Part shown: positions 21,601 to 34,218 of the stretch, piece by piece
How the letters are laid out: every line of letters starts with the position of its first letter
How positions within the stretch are numbered: the stretch's first letter is position 1
From: Cladorhizidae sp. MBARI D1340-BT2
Taxonomy: Eukaryota; Porifera; Demospongiae; Poecilosclerida; Cladorhizidae
Reading direction: 5' to 3'
Assembly (NCBI GenBank): GCA_028752905.1
Contig: JAQNBH010000012.1
Coordinates: 24,141,816 to 24,205,815 of the forward strand
DNA: 64,000 bases
Program-made: the position numbers and the translations under genes
The notes under the pieces: model-generated
Seen by the model: only the letters and a program-made list of their open reading frames with translations
Told to the model about the DNA's origin: nothing
The model's database searches: none

Positions 21601-24600
21601 CTGAGTGTGCCAGACTCTACTAGTCTAGGCATGGTTGAGTGTGTCAGACTCTACTAGTCTAGGCATGGCTGAGTGTGCCAGACTCTACTAGTCTAGGCAT
21701 GGCTGAGTGTGTCAGACTCTACTAGTCTAGGCATGGCTGAGTGTGCCAGACTCTACTAGTCTAGGCATGGCTGAGTGTGTCAGACTCTACTAGTCTAGGC
21801 ATGGCTGAGTGTGCCAGACTCTACTAGTCTAGGCATGGCTGAGTGTGTCAGACTCTACTAGTCTAGGCATGGCTGAGTGTGTCAGACTCTACTAGTCTAG
21901 GCATGGCTGAGTGTGTCAGACTCTACTAGTCTAGGCATGGCTGAGTGTGCCAGACTCTACTAGTCTAGGCATGGCTGAGTGTGCCAGACTCTACTAGTCT
22001 AGGCATGGCTGAGTGTGCCAGACTCTACTAGTCTAGGCATGGCTGAGTGTGCCAGACTCTACTAGTCTAGGCATGGCTGAGTGTGCCAGACTCTACTAGT
22101 CTAGGCATGGCTGAGTGTGCCAGACTCTACTAGTCTAGGCATGGCTGAGTGTGTCAGACTCTACTAGTCTAGGCATGGCTGAGTGTGCCAGACTCTACTA
22201 GTCTAGGCATGGCTGAGTGTGCCAGACTCTACTAGTCTAGGCATGGCTGAGTGTGCCAGACTCTACTAGTCTAGGCATGGCTGAGTGTGCCAGACTCTAC
22301 TAGTCTAGGCATGGCTGAGTGTGCCAGACTCTACTAGTCTAGGCACGGCTGAGTGTGTCAGACTCTACTAGTCTATGCATGGCTGAGTGTGCCAGACTCT
22401 ACTAGTCTAGGCATGGCTGAGTGTGTCAGACTCTACTAGTCTAGGCATGTCTGAGTGTGTCAGACTCTACTAGTCTAGGCATGGCTGAGTGTGCCAGACT
22501 CTACTAGTCTAGGCATGGCTGATTGTGCCAGACTCTACTAGTCTAGGCATGTCTGAGTGTGCCAGACTCTACTAGTCTAGGCATGGTTGAGTGTGTCAGA
22601 CTCTACTAGTCTAGGCATGGCTGAGTGTGTCAGACTCTACTAGTCTAGGCACGGCTGAGTGTGCCAGACTCTACTAGTCTAGGCATGGCTGAGTGTGTCA
22701 GACTCTACTAGTCTAGGCATGGCTGAGTGTGCCAGACTCTACTAGTCTAGGCATGGCTGAGTGTGTCAGACTCTACTAGTCTAGGCATGGCTGAGTGTGT
22801 CAGACTCTACTAGTCTAGGCACGGCTGAGTGTGTCAGACTCTACTAGTCTAGGCATGGCTGAGTGTGCCAGACTCTACTAGTCTAGGCATGGCTGAGTGT
22901 GTCAGACTCTACTAGTCTAGGCATGGCTGAGTGTGCCAGACTCTACTAGTCTAGGCATGGCTGAGTGTGTCAGACTCTACTAGTCTAGGCATGGCTGAGT
23001 GTGTCAGACTCTACTAGTCTAGGCACGGCTGAGTGTGCCAGACTCTACTAGTCTAGGCATGGCTGAGTGTGCCAGACTCTACTAGTCTAGGCATGGCTGA
23101 GTGTGCCAGACTCTACTAGTCTAGGCACGGCTGAGTGTGTCAGACTCTACTAGTCTAGGCATGGCTGAGTGTGTCAGACTCTACTAGTCTAGGCACGGCT
23201 GAGTGTGCCAGACTCTACTAGTCTAGGCATGGCTGAGTGTGCCAGACTCTACTAGTCTAGGCATGGCTGAGTGTGCCAGACTCTACTAGTCTAGGCATGG
23301 CTGAGTGTGCCAGACTCTACTAGTCTAGGCATGGCTGAGTGTGCCAGACTCTACTAGTCTAGGCACGGCTGAGTGTGCCAGACTCTACTAGTCTAGGCAT
23401 GGCTGAGTGTGTCAGACTCTACTAGTCTAGGCATGGCTGAGTGTGCCAGACTCTACTAGTCTAGGCACGGCTGAGTGTGCCAGACTCTACTAGTCTAGGC
23501 ATGGCTGAGTGTGTCAGACTCTACTAGTCTAGGCACGGCTGAGTGTGCCAGACTCTACTAGTCTAGGCACGGCTGAGTGTGCCAGACTCTACTAGTCTAG
23601 GCACGGCTGAGTGTGCCAGACTCTACTAGTCTAGGCATGGCTGAGTGTGCCAGACTCTACTAGTCTAGGCATGGCTGAGTGTGCCAGACTCTACTAGTCT
23701 AGGCATGGCTGAGTGTGCCAGACTCTACTAGTCTAGGCACGGCTGAGTGTGCCAGACTCTACTAGTCTAGGCACGGCTGAGTGTGTCAGACTCTACTAGT
23801 CTAGGCACGGCTGAGTGTGCCAGACTCTACTAGTCTAGGCATGGCTGAGTGTGCCAGACTCTACTAGTCTAGGCATGTCTGAGTGTGTCAGACTCTACTA
23901 GTCTAGGCATGGCTGAGTGTGCCAGATTCTACTAGTCTAGGCATGGCTGAGTGTGTCAGACTCTACTAGTCTAGGCATGGCTGAGTGTGCCAGACTCTAC
24001 TAGTCTAGGCATGTCTGAGTGTGTCAGACTCTACTAGTCTAGGCATGGCTGAGTGTGTCAGACTCTACTAGTCTAGGCATGGCTGAGTGTGCCAGACTCT
24101 ACTAGTCTAGGCATGGCTGAGTGTGCCAGACTCTACTAGTCTAGGCATGGCTGAGTGTGCCAGACTCTACTAGTCTAGGCACGGCTGAGTGTGCCAGACT
24201 CTACTAGTCTAGGCATGGCTGAGTGTGTCAGACTCTACTAGTCTAGGCACGGCTGAGTGTGTCAGACTCTACTAGTCTAGGCATGGCTGAGTGTGTCAGA
24301 CTCTACTAGTCTAGGCATGGCTGAGTGTGTCAGACTCTACTAGTCTAGGCATGGCTGAGTGTGTCAGACTCTACTAGTCTAGGCATGGCTGAGTGTGTCA
24401 GACTCTACTAGTCTAGGCATGGCTGAGTGTGTCAGACTCTACTAGTCTAGGCATGGCTGAGTGTGTCAGACTCTACTAGTCTAGGCATGTCTGAGTGTGC
24501 CAGACTCTACTAGTCTAGGCATGGCTGAGTGTGTCAGACTCTACTAGTCTAGGCATGGCTGAGTGTGTCAGACTCTACTAGTCTAGGCACGGCTGAGTGT

Positions 24601-27600
24601 GTCAGACTCTACTAGTCTAGGCATGGCTGAGTGTGCCAGACTCTACTAGTCTAGGCATGGCTGAGTGTGCCAGACTCTACTAGTCTAGGCATGGCTGAGT
24701 GTGTCAGACTCTACTAGTCTAGGCATGTCTGAGTGTGCCAGACTCTACTAGTCTAGGCATGGCTGAGTGTGTCAGACTCTACTAGTCTAGGCATGGCTGA
24801 GTGTGTCAGACTCTACTAGTCTAGGCATGTCTGAGTGTGTCAGACTCTACTAGTCTAGGCATGGCTGAGTGTGCCAGACTCTACTAGTCTAGGCATGTCT
24901 GAGTGTGCCAGACTCTACTAGTCTAGGCATGTCTGAGTGTGCCAGACTCTACTAGTCTAGGCATGGCTGAGTGTGCCAGACTCTACTAGTCTAGGCATGG
25001 CTGAGTGTGCCAGACTCTACTAGTCTAGGCATGTCTGAGTGTGCCAGACTCTACTAGTCTAGGCATGGCTGAGTGTGCCAGACTCTACTAGTCTAGGCAT
25101 GGTTGAGTGTGTCAGACTCTACTAGTCTAGGCATGGCTGAGTGTGCCAGACTCTACTAGTCTAGGCATGGCTGAGTGTGTCAGACTCTACTAGTCTAGGC
25201 ATGGCTGAGTGTGCCAGACTCTACTAGTCTAGGCATGGCTGAGTGTGCCAGACTCTACTAGTCTAGGCATGGCTGAGTGTGCCAGACTCTACTAGTCTAG
25301 GCACGGCTGAGTGTGCCAGACTCTACTAGTCTAGGCATGGCTGAGTGTGTCAGACTCTACTAGTCTAGGCATGGCTGAGTGTGTCAGACTCTACTAGTCT
25401 AGGCACGGCTGAGTGTGCCAGACTCTACTAGTCTAGGCATGGCTGAGTGTGTCAGACTCTACTAGTCTAGGCATGGCTGAGTGTGCCAGACTCTACTAGT
25501 CTAGGCATGGCTGAGTGTGCCAGACTCTACTAGTCTAGGCACGGCTGAGTGTGCCAGACTCTACTAGTCTAGGCATGGCTGAGTGTGCCAGACTCTACTA
25601 GTCTAGGCATGGCTGAGTGTGCCAGACTCTACTAGTCTAGGCATGGCTGAGTGTGTCAGACTCTACTAGTCTAGGCATGGCTGAGTGTGCCAGACTCTAC
25701 TAGTCTAGGCATGGCTGAGTGTGCCAGACTCTACTAGTCTAGGCACGGCTGAGTGTGCCAGACTCTACTAGTCTAGGCACGGCTGAGTGTGCCAGACTCT
25801 ACTAGTCTAGGCATGGCTGAGTGTGTCAGACTCTACTAGTCTAGGCATGGCTGAGTGTGTCAGACTCTACTAGTCTAGGCATGGCTGAGTGTGCCAGACT
25901 CTACTAGTCTAGGCACGGCTGAGTGTGCCAGACTCTACTAGTCTAGGCATGGCTGAGTGTGCCAGACTCTACTAGTCTAGGCATGGCTGAGTGTGCCAGA
26001 CTCTACTAGTCTAGGCATGGCTGAGTGTGTCAGACTCTACTAGTCTAGGCATGGCTGAGTGTGCCAGACTCTACTAGTCTAGGCATGGCTGAGTGTGTCA
26101 GACTCTACTAGTCTAGGCATGGCTGAGTGTGCCAGACTCTACTAGTCTAGGCATGGCTGAGTGTGCCAGACTCTACTAGTCTAGGCACGGCTGAGTGTGC
26201 CAGACTCTACTAGTCTAGGCATGGCTGAGTGTGTCAGACTCTACTAGTCTAGGCATGGCTGAGTGTGCCAGACTCTACTAGTCTAGGCACGGCTGAGTGT
26301 GCCAGACTCTACTAGTCTAGGCATGGCTGAGTGTGCCAGACTCTACTAGTCTAGGCATGGCTGAGTGTGTCAGACTCTACTAGTCTAGGCATGGCTGAGT
26401 GTGCCAGACTCTACTAGTCTAGGCATGGCTGAGTGTGCCAGACTCTACTAGTCTAGGCACGGCTGAGTGTGCCAGACTCTACTAGTCTAGGCATGGCTGA
26501 GTGTGTCAGACTCTACTAGTCTAGGCATGGCTGAGTGTGTCAGACTCTACTAGTCTAGGCACGGCTGAGTGTGCCAGACTCTACTAGTCTAGGCATGGCT
26601 GAGTGTGTCAGACTCTACTAGTCTAGGCATGGCTGAGTGTGCCAGACTCTACTAGTCTAGGCATGGCTGAGTGTGCCAGACTCTACTAGTCTAGGCACGG
26701 CTGAGTGTGCCAGACTCTACTAGTCTAGGCATGGCTGAGTGTGCCAGACTCTACTAGTCTAGGCATGGCTGAGTGTGCCAGACTCTACTAGTCTAGGCAT
26801 GGCTGAGTGTGTCAGACTCTACTAGTCTAGGCATGGCTGAGTGTGCCAGACTCTACTAGTCTAGGCATGGCTGAGTGTGCCAGACTCTACTAGTCTAGGC
26901 ACGGCTGAGTGTGCCAGACTCTACTAGTCTAGGCACGGCTGAGTGTGCCAGACTCTACTAGTCTAGGCATGGCTGAGTGTGTCAGACTGTACTAGTCTAG
27001 GCATGGCTGAGTGTGTCAGACTCTACTAGTCTAGGCATGGCTGAGTGTGCCAGACTCTACTAGTCTAGGCACGGCTGAGTGTGTCAGACTCTACTAGTCT
27101 AGGCATGGCTGAGTGTGTCAGACTCTACTAGTCTAGGCATGGCTGAGTGTGTCAGACTCTACTAGTCTAGGCATGGCTGAGTGTGCCAGACTCTACTAGT
27201 CTAGGCACGGCTGAGTGTGCCAGACTCTACTAGTCTAGGCATGGCTGAGTGTGCCAGACTCTACTAGTCTAGGCATGGCTGAGTGTGCCAGACTCTACTA
27301 GTCTAGGCATGGCTGAGTGTGTCAGACTCTACTAGTCTAGGCATGGCTGAGTGTGCCAGACTCTACTAGTCTAGGCATGGCTGAGTGTGCCAGACTCTAC
27401 TAGTCTAGGCACGGCTGAGTGTGCCAGACTCTACTAGTCTAGGCATGGCTGAGTGTGTCAGACTCTACTAGTCTAGGCATGGCTGAGTGTGCCAGACTCT
27501 ACTAGTCTAGGCACGGCTGAGTGTGCCAGACTCTACTAGTCTAGGCATGGCTGAGTGTGCCAGACTCTACTAGTCTAGGCATGGCTGAGTGTGTCAGACT

Positions 27601-29433
27601 CTACTAGTCTAGGCATGGCTGAGTGTGTCAGACTCTACTAGTCCAGGCACGGCTGAGTGTGCCAGACTCTACTAGTCTAGGCATGGCTGAGTGTGCCAGA
27701 CTCTACTAGTCTAGGCATGGCTGAGTGTGTCAGACTCTACTAGTCTAGGCATGGCTGAGTGTGTCAGACTCTACTAGTCTAGGCATGGCTGAGTGTGCCA
27801 GACTCTACTAGTCTAGGCATGGCTGAGTGTGCCAGACTCTACTAGTCTAGGCATGGCTGAGTGTGCCAGACTCTACTAGTCTAGGCACGGCTGAGTGTGT
27901 CAGACTCTACTAGTCTAGGCATGGCTGAGTGTGTCAGACTCTACTAGTCTAGGCATGTCTGAGTGTGCCAGACTCTACTAGTCTAGGCATGGCTGAGTGT
28001 GCCAGACTCTACTAGTCTAGGCATGGCTGAGTGTGTCAGACTCTACTAGTCTAGGCATGGCTGAGTGTGCCAGACTCTACTAGTCTAGGCATGGCTGAGT
28101 GTGCCAGACTCTACTAGTCTAGGCACGGCTGAGTGTGCCAGACTCTACTAGTCTAGGCATGGCTGAGTGTGCCAGACTCTACTAGTCTAGGCATGGCTGA
28201 GTGTGTCAGACTCTACTAGTCTAGGCACGGCTGAGTGTGTCAGACTCTACTAGTCTAGGCATGGCTGAGTGTGCCAGACTCTACTAGTCTAGGCATGGCT
28301 GAGTGTGCCAGACTCTACTAGTCTAGGCATGGCTGAGTGTGTCAGACTCTACTAGTCTAGGCACGGCTGAGTGTGCCAGACTCTACTAGTCTAGGCATGG
28401 CTGAGTGTGCCAGACTCTACTAGTCTAGGCATGGCTGAGTGTGTCAGACTCTACTAGTCTAGGCATGGCTGAGTGTGCCAGACTCTACTAGTCTAGGCAT
28501 GGCTGAGTGTGTCAGACTCTACTAGTCTAGGCATGGCTGAGTGTGTCAGACTCTACTAGTCTAGGCATGGCTGAGTGTGCCAGACTCTACTAGTCTAGGC
28601 ATGGCTGAGTGTGCCAGACTGTACTAGTCTAGGCATGGCTGAGTGTGTCAGACTCTACTAGTCCAGGCATGGCTGAGTGTGTCAGACTCTACTAGTCTAG
28701 GCATGGCTGAGTGTGCCAGACTCTACTAGTCTAGGCATGGCTGAGTGTGTCAGACTCTACTAGTCTAGGCATGGCTGAGTGTGTCAGACTCTACTAGTCT
28801 AGGCATGGCTGAGTGTGTCAGACTCTACTAGTCTAGGCATGGCTGAGTGTGTCAGACTCTACTAGTCTAGGCATGGCTGAGTGTGCCAGACTCTACTAGT
28901 CTAGGCATGGCTGAGTGTGTCAGACTCTACTAGTCCAGGCACGGCTGAGTGTGCCAGACTCTACTAGTCTAGGCATGGCTGAGTGTGCCAGACTCTACTA
29001 GTCCAGGCATGGCTGAGTGTGCCAGACTCTACTAGTCTAGGCATGGCTGAGTGTGTCAGACTCTACTAGTCTAGGCATGGCTGAGTGTGTCAGACTCTAC
29101 TAGTCTAGGCATGGCTGAGTGTGCCAGACTCTACTAGTCTAGGCATGGCTGAGTGTGCCAGACTCTACTAGTCTAGGCATGGCTGAGTGTGCCAGACTCT
29201 ACTAGTCTAGGCACGGCTGAGTGTGTCAGACTCTACTAGTCTAGGCATGTCTGAGTGTGCCAGACTCTACTAGTCTAGGCATGGCTGAGTGTGCCAGACT
29301 CTACTAGTCTAGGCATGGCTGAGTGTGTCAGACTCTACTAGTCTAGGCACGGCTGAGTGTGCCAGACTCTACTAGTCTAGGCATGGCTGAGTGTGTCAGA
29401 CTCTACTAGTCTATGCATGGCTGAGTGTGCCAG
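18661..29433. repeat. 10.8 kb array of a 34-bp unit (about 317 copies)
   Basis: Unit ACTAGTCTAGGCATGGCTGA plus 14 more bases ending GACTCT. The unit starts at 18661 and at 29405 are 10,744 bp apart, exactly 316 x 34, so there is no net length change over the whole array. Variation is almost confined to three positions: C/T in GTGYCA, T/C in GCAYGG and G/T in CATKCTG. Rare private changes also occur (GATTCT, GTCCAGG, CTATGCA). Blocks are duplicated inside the array. It fills most of the roughly 12 kb intron between NPEPPS exons 5 and 6. No coding or RNA gene is seen inside. Confidence 0.98.
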
Positions 29434-29689
29434 AGCCATCTCTCTGAATGTTTTTTCCTGTCCTCTGTCTACAGCTAGTTGTGGCTATGATGTTGCTGCC
29501 TCACTATGTGGTGATGACTGGTTGTTTAGCTCTTATCTACCAACATTACCACTAAAACATGAACCTAAATGCTGGCAGCAGGTTTATTCTAAATAATGCA
29601 CCTCATGCACATAAAGTAGATCAACACCCAACAGGTCCTACAACTAAGTTATACATGTTTATATACATGTTTAATGAACAACAAAAACA

Positions 29690-30310
<621 letters not shown>

Positions 30311-30339
30311 TGTATTTCTCATAAATAAAATTTCTACAG

Positions 30340-30437
30340 GGAAAAGTTGGTGCTGGTGGACCCAGCAACCTCCACCGTCATCACTAAGCAGCTGGTGGCT
30401 CTCGTGGTCAGTCATGAACTAGTGGTTCGGCAACCTG
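30340..30437 (+). pseudogene. NPEPPS: NPEPPS-like exon 6 (zinc site, HEXXH destroyed)
   Basis: Acceptor TCTACAG ends at 30339 and donor GTGAGT begins at 30438. It reads EKLVLVDP and LVALVVSHEL, then WFGNL in a shifted frame. In M1 enzymes HELAHQWFGNL holds two zinc-binding His and the catalytic Glu. Here H-E-L (30413-30421) is followed by a single g (30422) and then W-F-G-N-L (30423-30437). Eight bases are missing, removing Ala-His-Gln. The second zinc His is gone and the frame is shifted, so a product could not be an active aminopeptidase. Confidence 0.88.
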
Positions 30438-30697
30438 GTGAGTCATGTGACCACTATTTCAAGTCAAGTGACCCGATATGGAGAGTGTGTGTACTCTAGG
30501 AATAGACATGTGACATGACCTATTCATTATAATATACTCTAAGCATTTGATTATCATGTGACTTGGCCTAGTCTTATGAATGTTGTGCCACCTCTTCATG
30601 TTAAATGTCATGTAATCTACCTGCAAAATGTAATGCACATGCTGCTGTTGTCATGACACTATATGTACCAGGGCATGTGACTGTCATGTGATCACAG

Positions 30698-30863
30698 GTA
30701 ACCATGGAGTGGTGGACACATCTCTGGCTGAACGAAGGGTTTGCCACCTGGATCGAGTACCTCAGTGTAGACCACATCCACCATGAATATGACATCTGGA
30801 CCAACTTCCTGAGACATCAGTGCCTTGTCTCTGGACTCCCTCTCCAACTCACACCCCATAGAG
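30698..30863 (+). pseudogene. NPEPPS: NPEPPS-like exon 7 (third zinc ligand)
   Basis: Acceptor ATCACAG ends at 30697. It starts VTMEWWTHLWLNEGFATWIEY in phase 0; the Glu of LNEGFA is the third zinc ligand, and the catalytic region is otherwise well kept through HEYDIWTNF. From about 30818 the conserved ALSLD-SLSNSHPIE ending is in another frame. Donor GTGAGG begins at 30864. Confidence 0.88.
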
Positions 30864-31266
30864 GTGAGGTGGAAGGATTGGGTGTGCTTTTCTATCTGGT
30901 TATTGTCTTGACTGTGTTGTGTGTGTGTGTGTGTGTGTGTCAATAAGGAGCTCTCTAACTCTTTATTAATATTATTCAACATTCACATACTTACACGATA
31001 ATGTATTGTATTAAAAACGATGAAGGTAAGATGACCAGCTTCTGTTTGGTCCGGTGGCAGAGGAGAGGAGCTAGCTTTGAGCAGTGAACTGGATGGCTTG
31101 CTATCTGATTACCTTTGCTTGTTCTCCTTGGAACTGATGCACTGCACTAAGAGATATGGCCAGCAGGCAGAATGAGACACTGTATTCTTTGTCCCTCTTG
31201 TCTATGAAAAGGTCACACGCGTGTGTGTGTGTGTGGGAGGGGTAGGTGTTGGACATGCATGTGTGT

Positions 31267-31752
31267 CTAGTTGACCTGGCAGGACAGACTTGTCGTAAGC
31301 TTGTTGTACAGTGTCTGGGCTTGTTGTACAGTATATGTAAGTGTCTGGGCTTGCACACAGGGAGAGCCTGTTAGTTGACCTGGCAGGACAGACTTGTTGC
31401 AAGTGTCTGGGCTTGCACACAGGGAGAGCCAGTGTTAGTTGACCTGGCAGGACAGACTTGTTGCAAGTGTCTGGGCTTGCACACAGAGAGAGCCACTGTT
31501 AGTTGACATGGCAGGACAGACTTGTTGCAAGTGTCTGGGCTTGCACACAGGGAGAGCCACTATTAGTTGACCTGGCAGGACAGACTTGTTGCAAGTATCT
31601 GGGCTTGCACACAGGGAGAGCCACTGTTAGTTGACCTGGCAGGACAGACTTGTTGCAAGTGTCTGGCTTGCACACAGGGAGAGCCACTGTTAGTTGACCT
31701 GGCAGGACAGACTTGTTGCAAGTGTCTGGGCTTGCACACAGGGAGAGCCACT
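31267..31752. repeat. 64-bp minisatellite
   Basis: About seven copies of a 64-bp unit containing GTTGACCTGGCAGGACAGAC and GGGCTTGCACACAGGGAGAG. Lies in NPEPPS intron 7. A C/T-rich tract follows at 31840-31970 and leads into the next acceptor. Confidence 0.95.
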
Positions 31753-31975
31753 GCACCTTCCACTGCCTTCTATGATCTAGTTCTATGCCAGCCTAATCTT
31801 CATTATTTACTCTTCACTTCCTCTTTCCTGTCTCCTTTCTTCGTGACCTCGTCCTCCCTCTCCTCTCCCTCCTCACTCCCCTCACTCTCCTCCCTCTCCT
31901 CACTCCCCTCACTCTCCTCACTCTCCTCCCTCTCCTCTCCTTTCCCTCCTCCTCATCCCTCTCCTCAATCTCTAG

Positions 31976-32080
31976 GTTCCCATTGGTTCTCTATGTGAAG
32001 CGGAAGAGATATTTGATGCTGTCTCCTACTCTAAAGGATCTTGTGTGATCAGAATGCTCCACGACTGGATAGGAACTAAG
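31976..32080 (+). CDS. NPEPPS: NPEPPS-like exon 8 (intact)
   Basis: Thirty-five codons, phase 0 at both ends, acceptor TCTCTAG ending at 31975 and donor GTGGTA at 32081. Encodes EEIFDAVSYSKG and VIRMLHDWIG, the conserved M1 segment after the zinc site (family: DEIFDAISYSKGASVIRML). No lesion is seen. Confidence 0.88.
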
Positions 32081-33401
32081 GTGGTATCTAGAGAGAGTGA
32101 GTGTGGGGTAGGGAGTCGATGTTTGTGGAATACTAGTCATAGGAAATGTCATCACTCACTTTGCACCTCTTCTACAGTAGCGGTCAAAAATAACTTTACG
32201 TTGCGTTTCTGTACAACGTACATGGTACGCTCGAGCATTTATAAAGCAACGCATGCTCTACCATTTAAGAATGCACAGATAACGGTATGCAATAACATTG
32301 CAATGCAACGTTGGAATGCATCGTTGTTAATTTTACCTCGATCTGACACGTGACAAATAGGAACATGCGCGCATCTGGGAGGCCAAGTTCTATTTAGGTA
32401 GCATTGCAGCAGCGGGACAGTTTAGGTCGCTCTGACAAATCGATGATGTTCAGAAAATATCTGAGGATACTAGTCCCAAAAGTAGAAAGTCCCCTCCCCA
32501 GTACTTGTTCTTGATGTGTTGGAGGTACTTTTATGATTTTGTGTCTTACTGAGCTCAACTAGTCCCTTTGTCTGAATAAATTTCACTTGCTGGTATTTCA
32601 GTGTAGCTGAGATTTGTTGTTGCTAGCTACTTCAGTGCTAATTCTTTTGTTTTTTTGCCAACATTTCTACCCAAATACTTTGGTCTTCGTCAGGGCATCT
32701 TAATGATCATCTGGTTGACAATCTGAGTAGCTCTATTTTTACTTGAGCTTGATCAGAACATGCATGAGCTAAAGTTGTTACACACAAAACGGTGTTGAAG
32801 TCCTCTGCAACTATGTCTGTCAAATGTAATGAACTTGGATTATGTGTGCAGTGGTGGTATGGATGTCTTGATAATGCAAGTTACTGTGTGATATTTTGGC
32901 TTCATGAGAACTGTCACTATTATACAATGTATCCTGTTTGTGTGTGGGAGGGGTTGGCTCCAAAAGGGCGAAGCTAGTCAGCAACTGTTGTGACCAATAG
33001 CACTTTAGGTGTTGGATGTCTGTGGTTTATAAATGCTGGTACCAAGTCCGAGGATGGAGATGTCAAACTGGCCCAGAAGATATAAACCAACAACTAGCTT
33101 TCCTTGCCTTGTTAATATTGTCAGATAACAACTACTGCACCAAACCACACACAAAGATGTTGCATAAATTAAAATACACATTATCAATACCCAGTAGCAC
33201 TGCCATTTAGTTTGATGTGAAGAATCGCCACTCAACAAATCTTCTGTGTAGCAGAAGCTTCACAGCACTCTTGTCAAACCAGATGATATTCTCAAATGCA
33301 CTTTATGCCTTGCTGACAAATTGCTGTGCCCACTCCCACCTCTTGACTTGGAGTGTGAAAGGGAGAAAAATACGCTATTAAAAAAAAAAAACCTGGTTGC
33401 C

Positions 33402-33848
33402 TTAGGTCCACCAGAGTTGAGCCCTGGCTGGTTGCTTTATGTCCACCAGAGTTGAGCCCTGGCTGGTTGCTTTAGGTCCACCAGAGTTGAGCCCTGGCTG
33501 GTTGCTTTAGGTCCACCAGAGTTGAGCCCTGACTGGTTGCTTGAGGTCCACCAGAGTTGAGCCCTGGCTGGTTGCTTTAGGTCCACCAGAGTTGAGCCCT
33601 TGCTGGTTGCTTTAGGTCCACCAGAGTTGAGCCCTGGCTGGTTGCTTGAGGTCCACCAGAGTTGAGCCCTGGCTGGTTGCTTGAGGTCCACCAGAGTTGA
33701 GCCCTGGCTGGTTGCTTTAGGTCCACTAGAGTTGAGCCCTGGCTGGTTGCTTGAGGTCCACCAGAGTTGAGCCCTGGCTGGTTGCTTTAGGTCCACCAGA
33801 GTTGAGCCCTGGCTGGTTGCTTTAGGTCCACCAGAGTTGAGCCCTGGC
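33402..33848. repeat. 35-bp minisatellite inside the Tc1 element
   Basis: About 13 copies of a 35-bp unit with core GGTCCACCAGAGTTGAGCCC and TGGCTGGTTGC, bounded by a run of A at 33380. Reverse-strand open frames are artefacts. Confidence 0.95.
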
Positions 33849-33998
33849 ATGCAAATTATGTGTATCTTAGTTTGCTTATACTTCCCCCGGTGTTGTCTCC
33901 AACGCGTAAGCACCCACAAGCCTAAGTATTACCTTGTTTACCTCGGAATAGATGGCAATATCAACAGCCATGCAGCAATGTACAACCACTGGCACTAG

Positions 33999-34218
33999 CA
34001 GGGTTTCATTTAGGGGTGGCGGGGGGGTGAAGGCTGCCTCCCTTGGAACCTTTCCCCCCCCCCCCCCCCCACCCCCCCTGGAAATTGTATTATTAAAATT
34101 CATTAGAAACTTTGTCACATCTTTAACCATCATGCCCCCACCCCCCTTCCACCCCCTTAATATCCAGATTGCTCCAGTTGCTTCCTCCACCTTGGACAAT
34201 TTTCTAAATGAAACCCTG
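33999..34218. mobile_element. Nested 220-bp MITE
   Basis: Ends CAGGGTTTCATTTAG and CTAAATGAAACCCTG are perfect 15-bp inverted repeats, flanked by ACTAG on both sides (33994-33998 and 34219-34223). The interior has G and C runs (34020, 34052-34078) that fold against each other. CAGGG ends resemble hAT termini, but the duplicated flank is only 5 bp, so the superfamily is open. Confidence 0.75.

Noticed and set aside
18661..29433. CRISPR array
   Set aside because: Units are contiguous with no unique spacers, and the context is a eukaryotic intron.
33437..33919. QLWWTSSNQPGL repeat protein
   Set aside because: 35-bp minisatellite inside a transposon.
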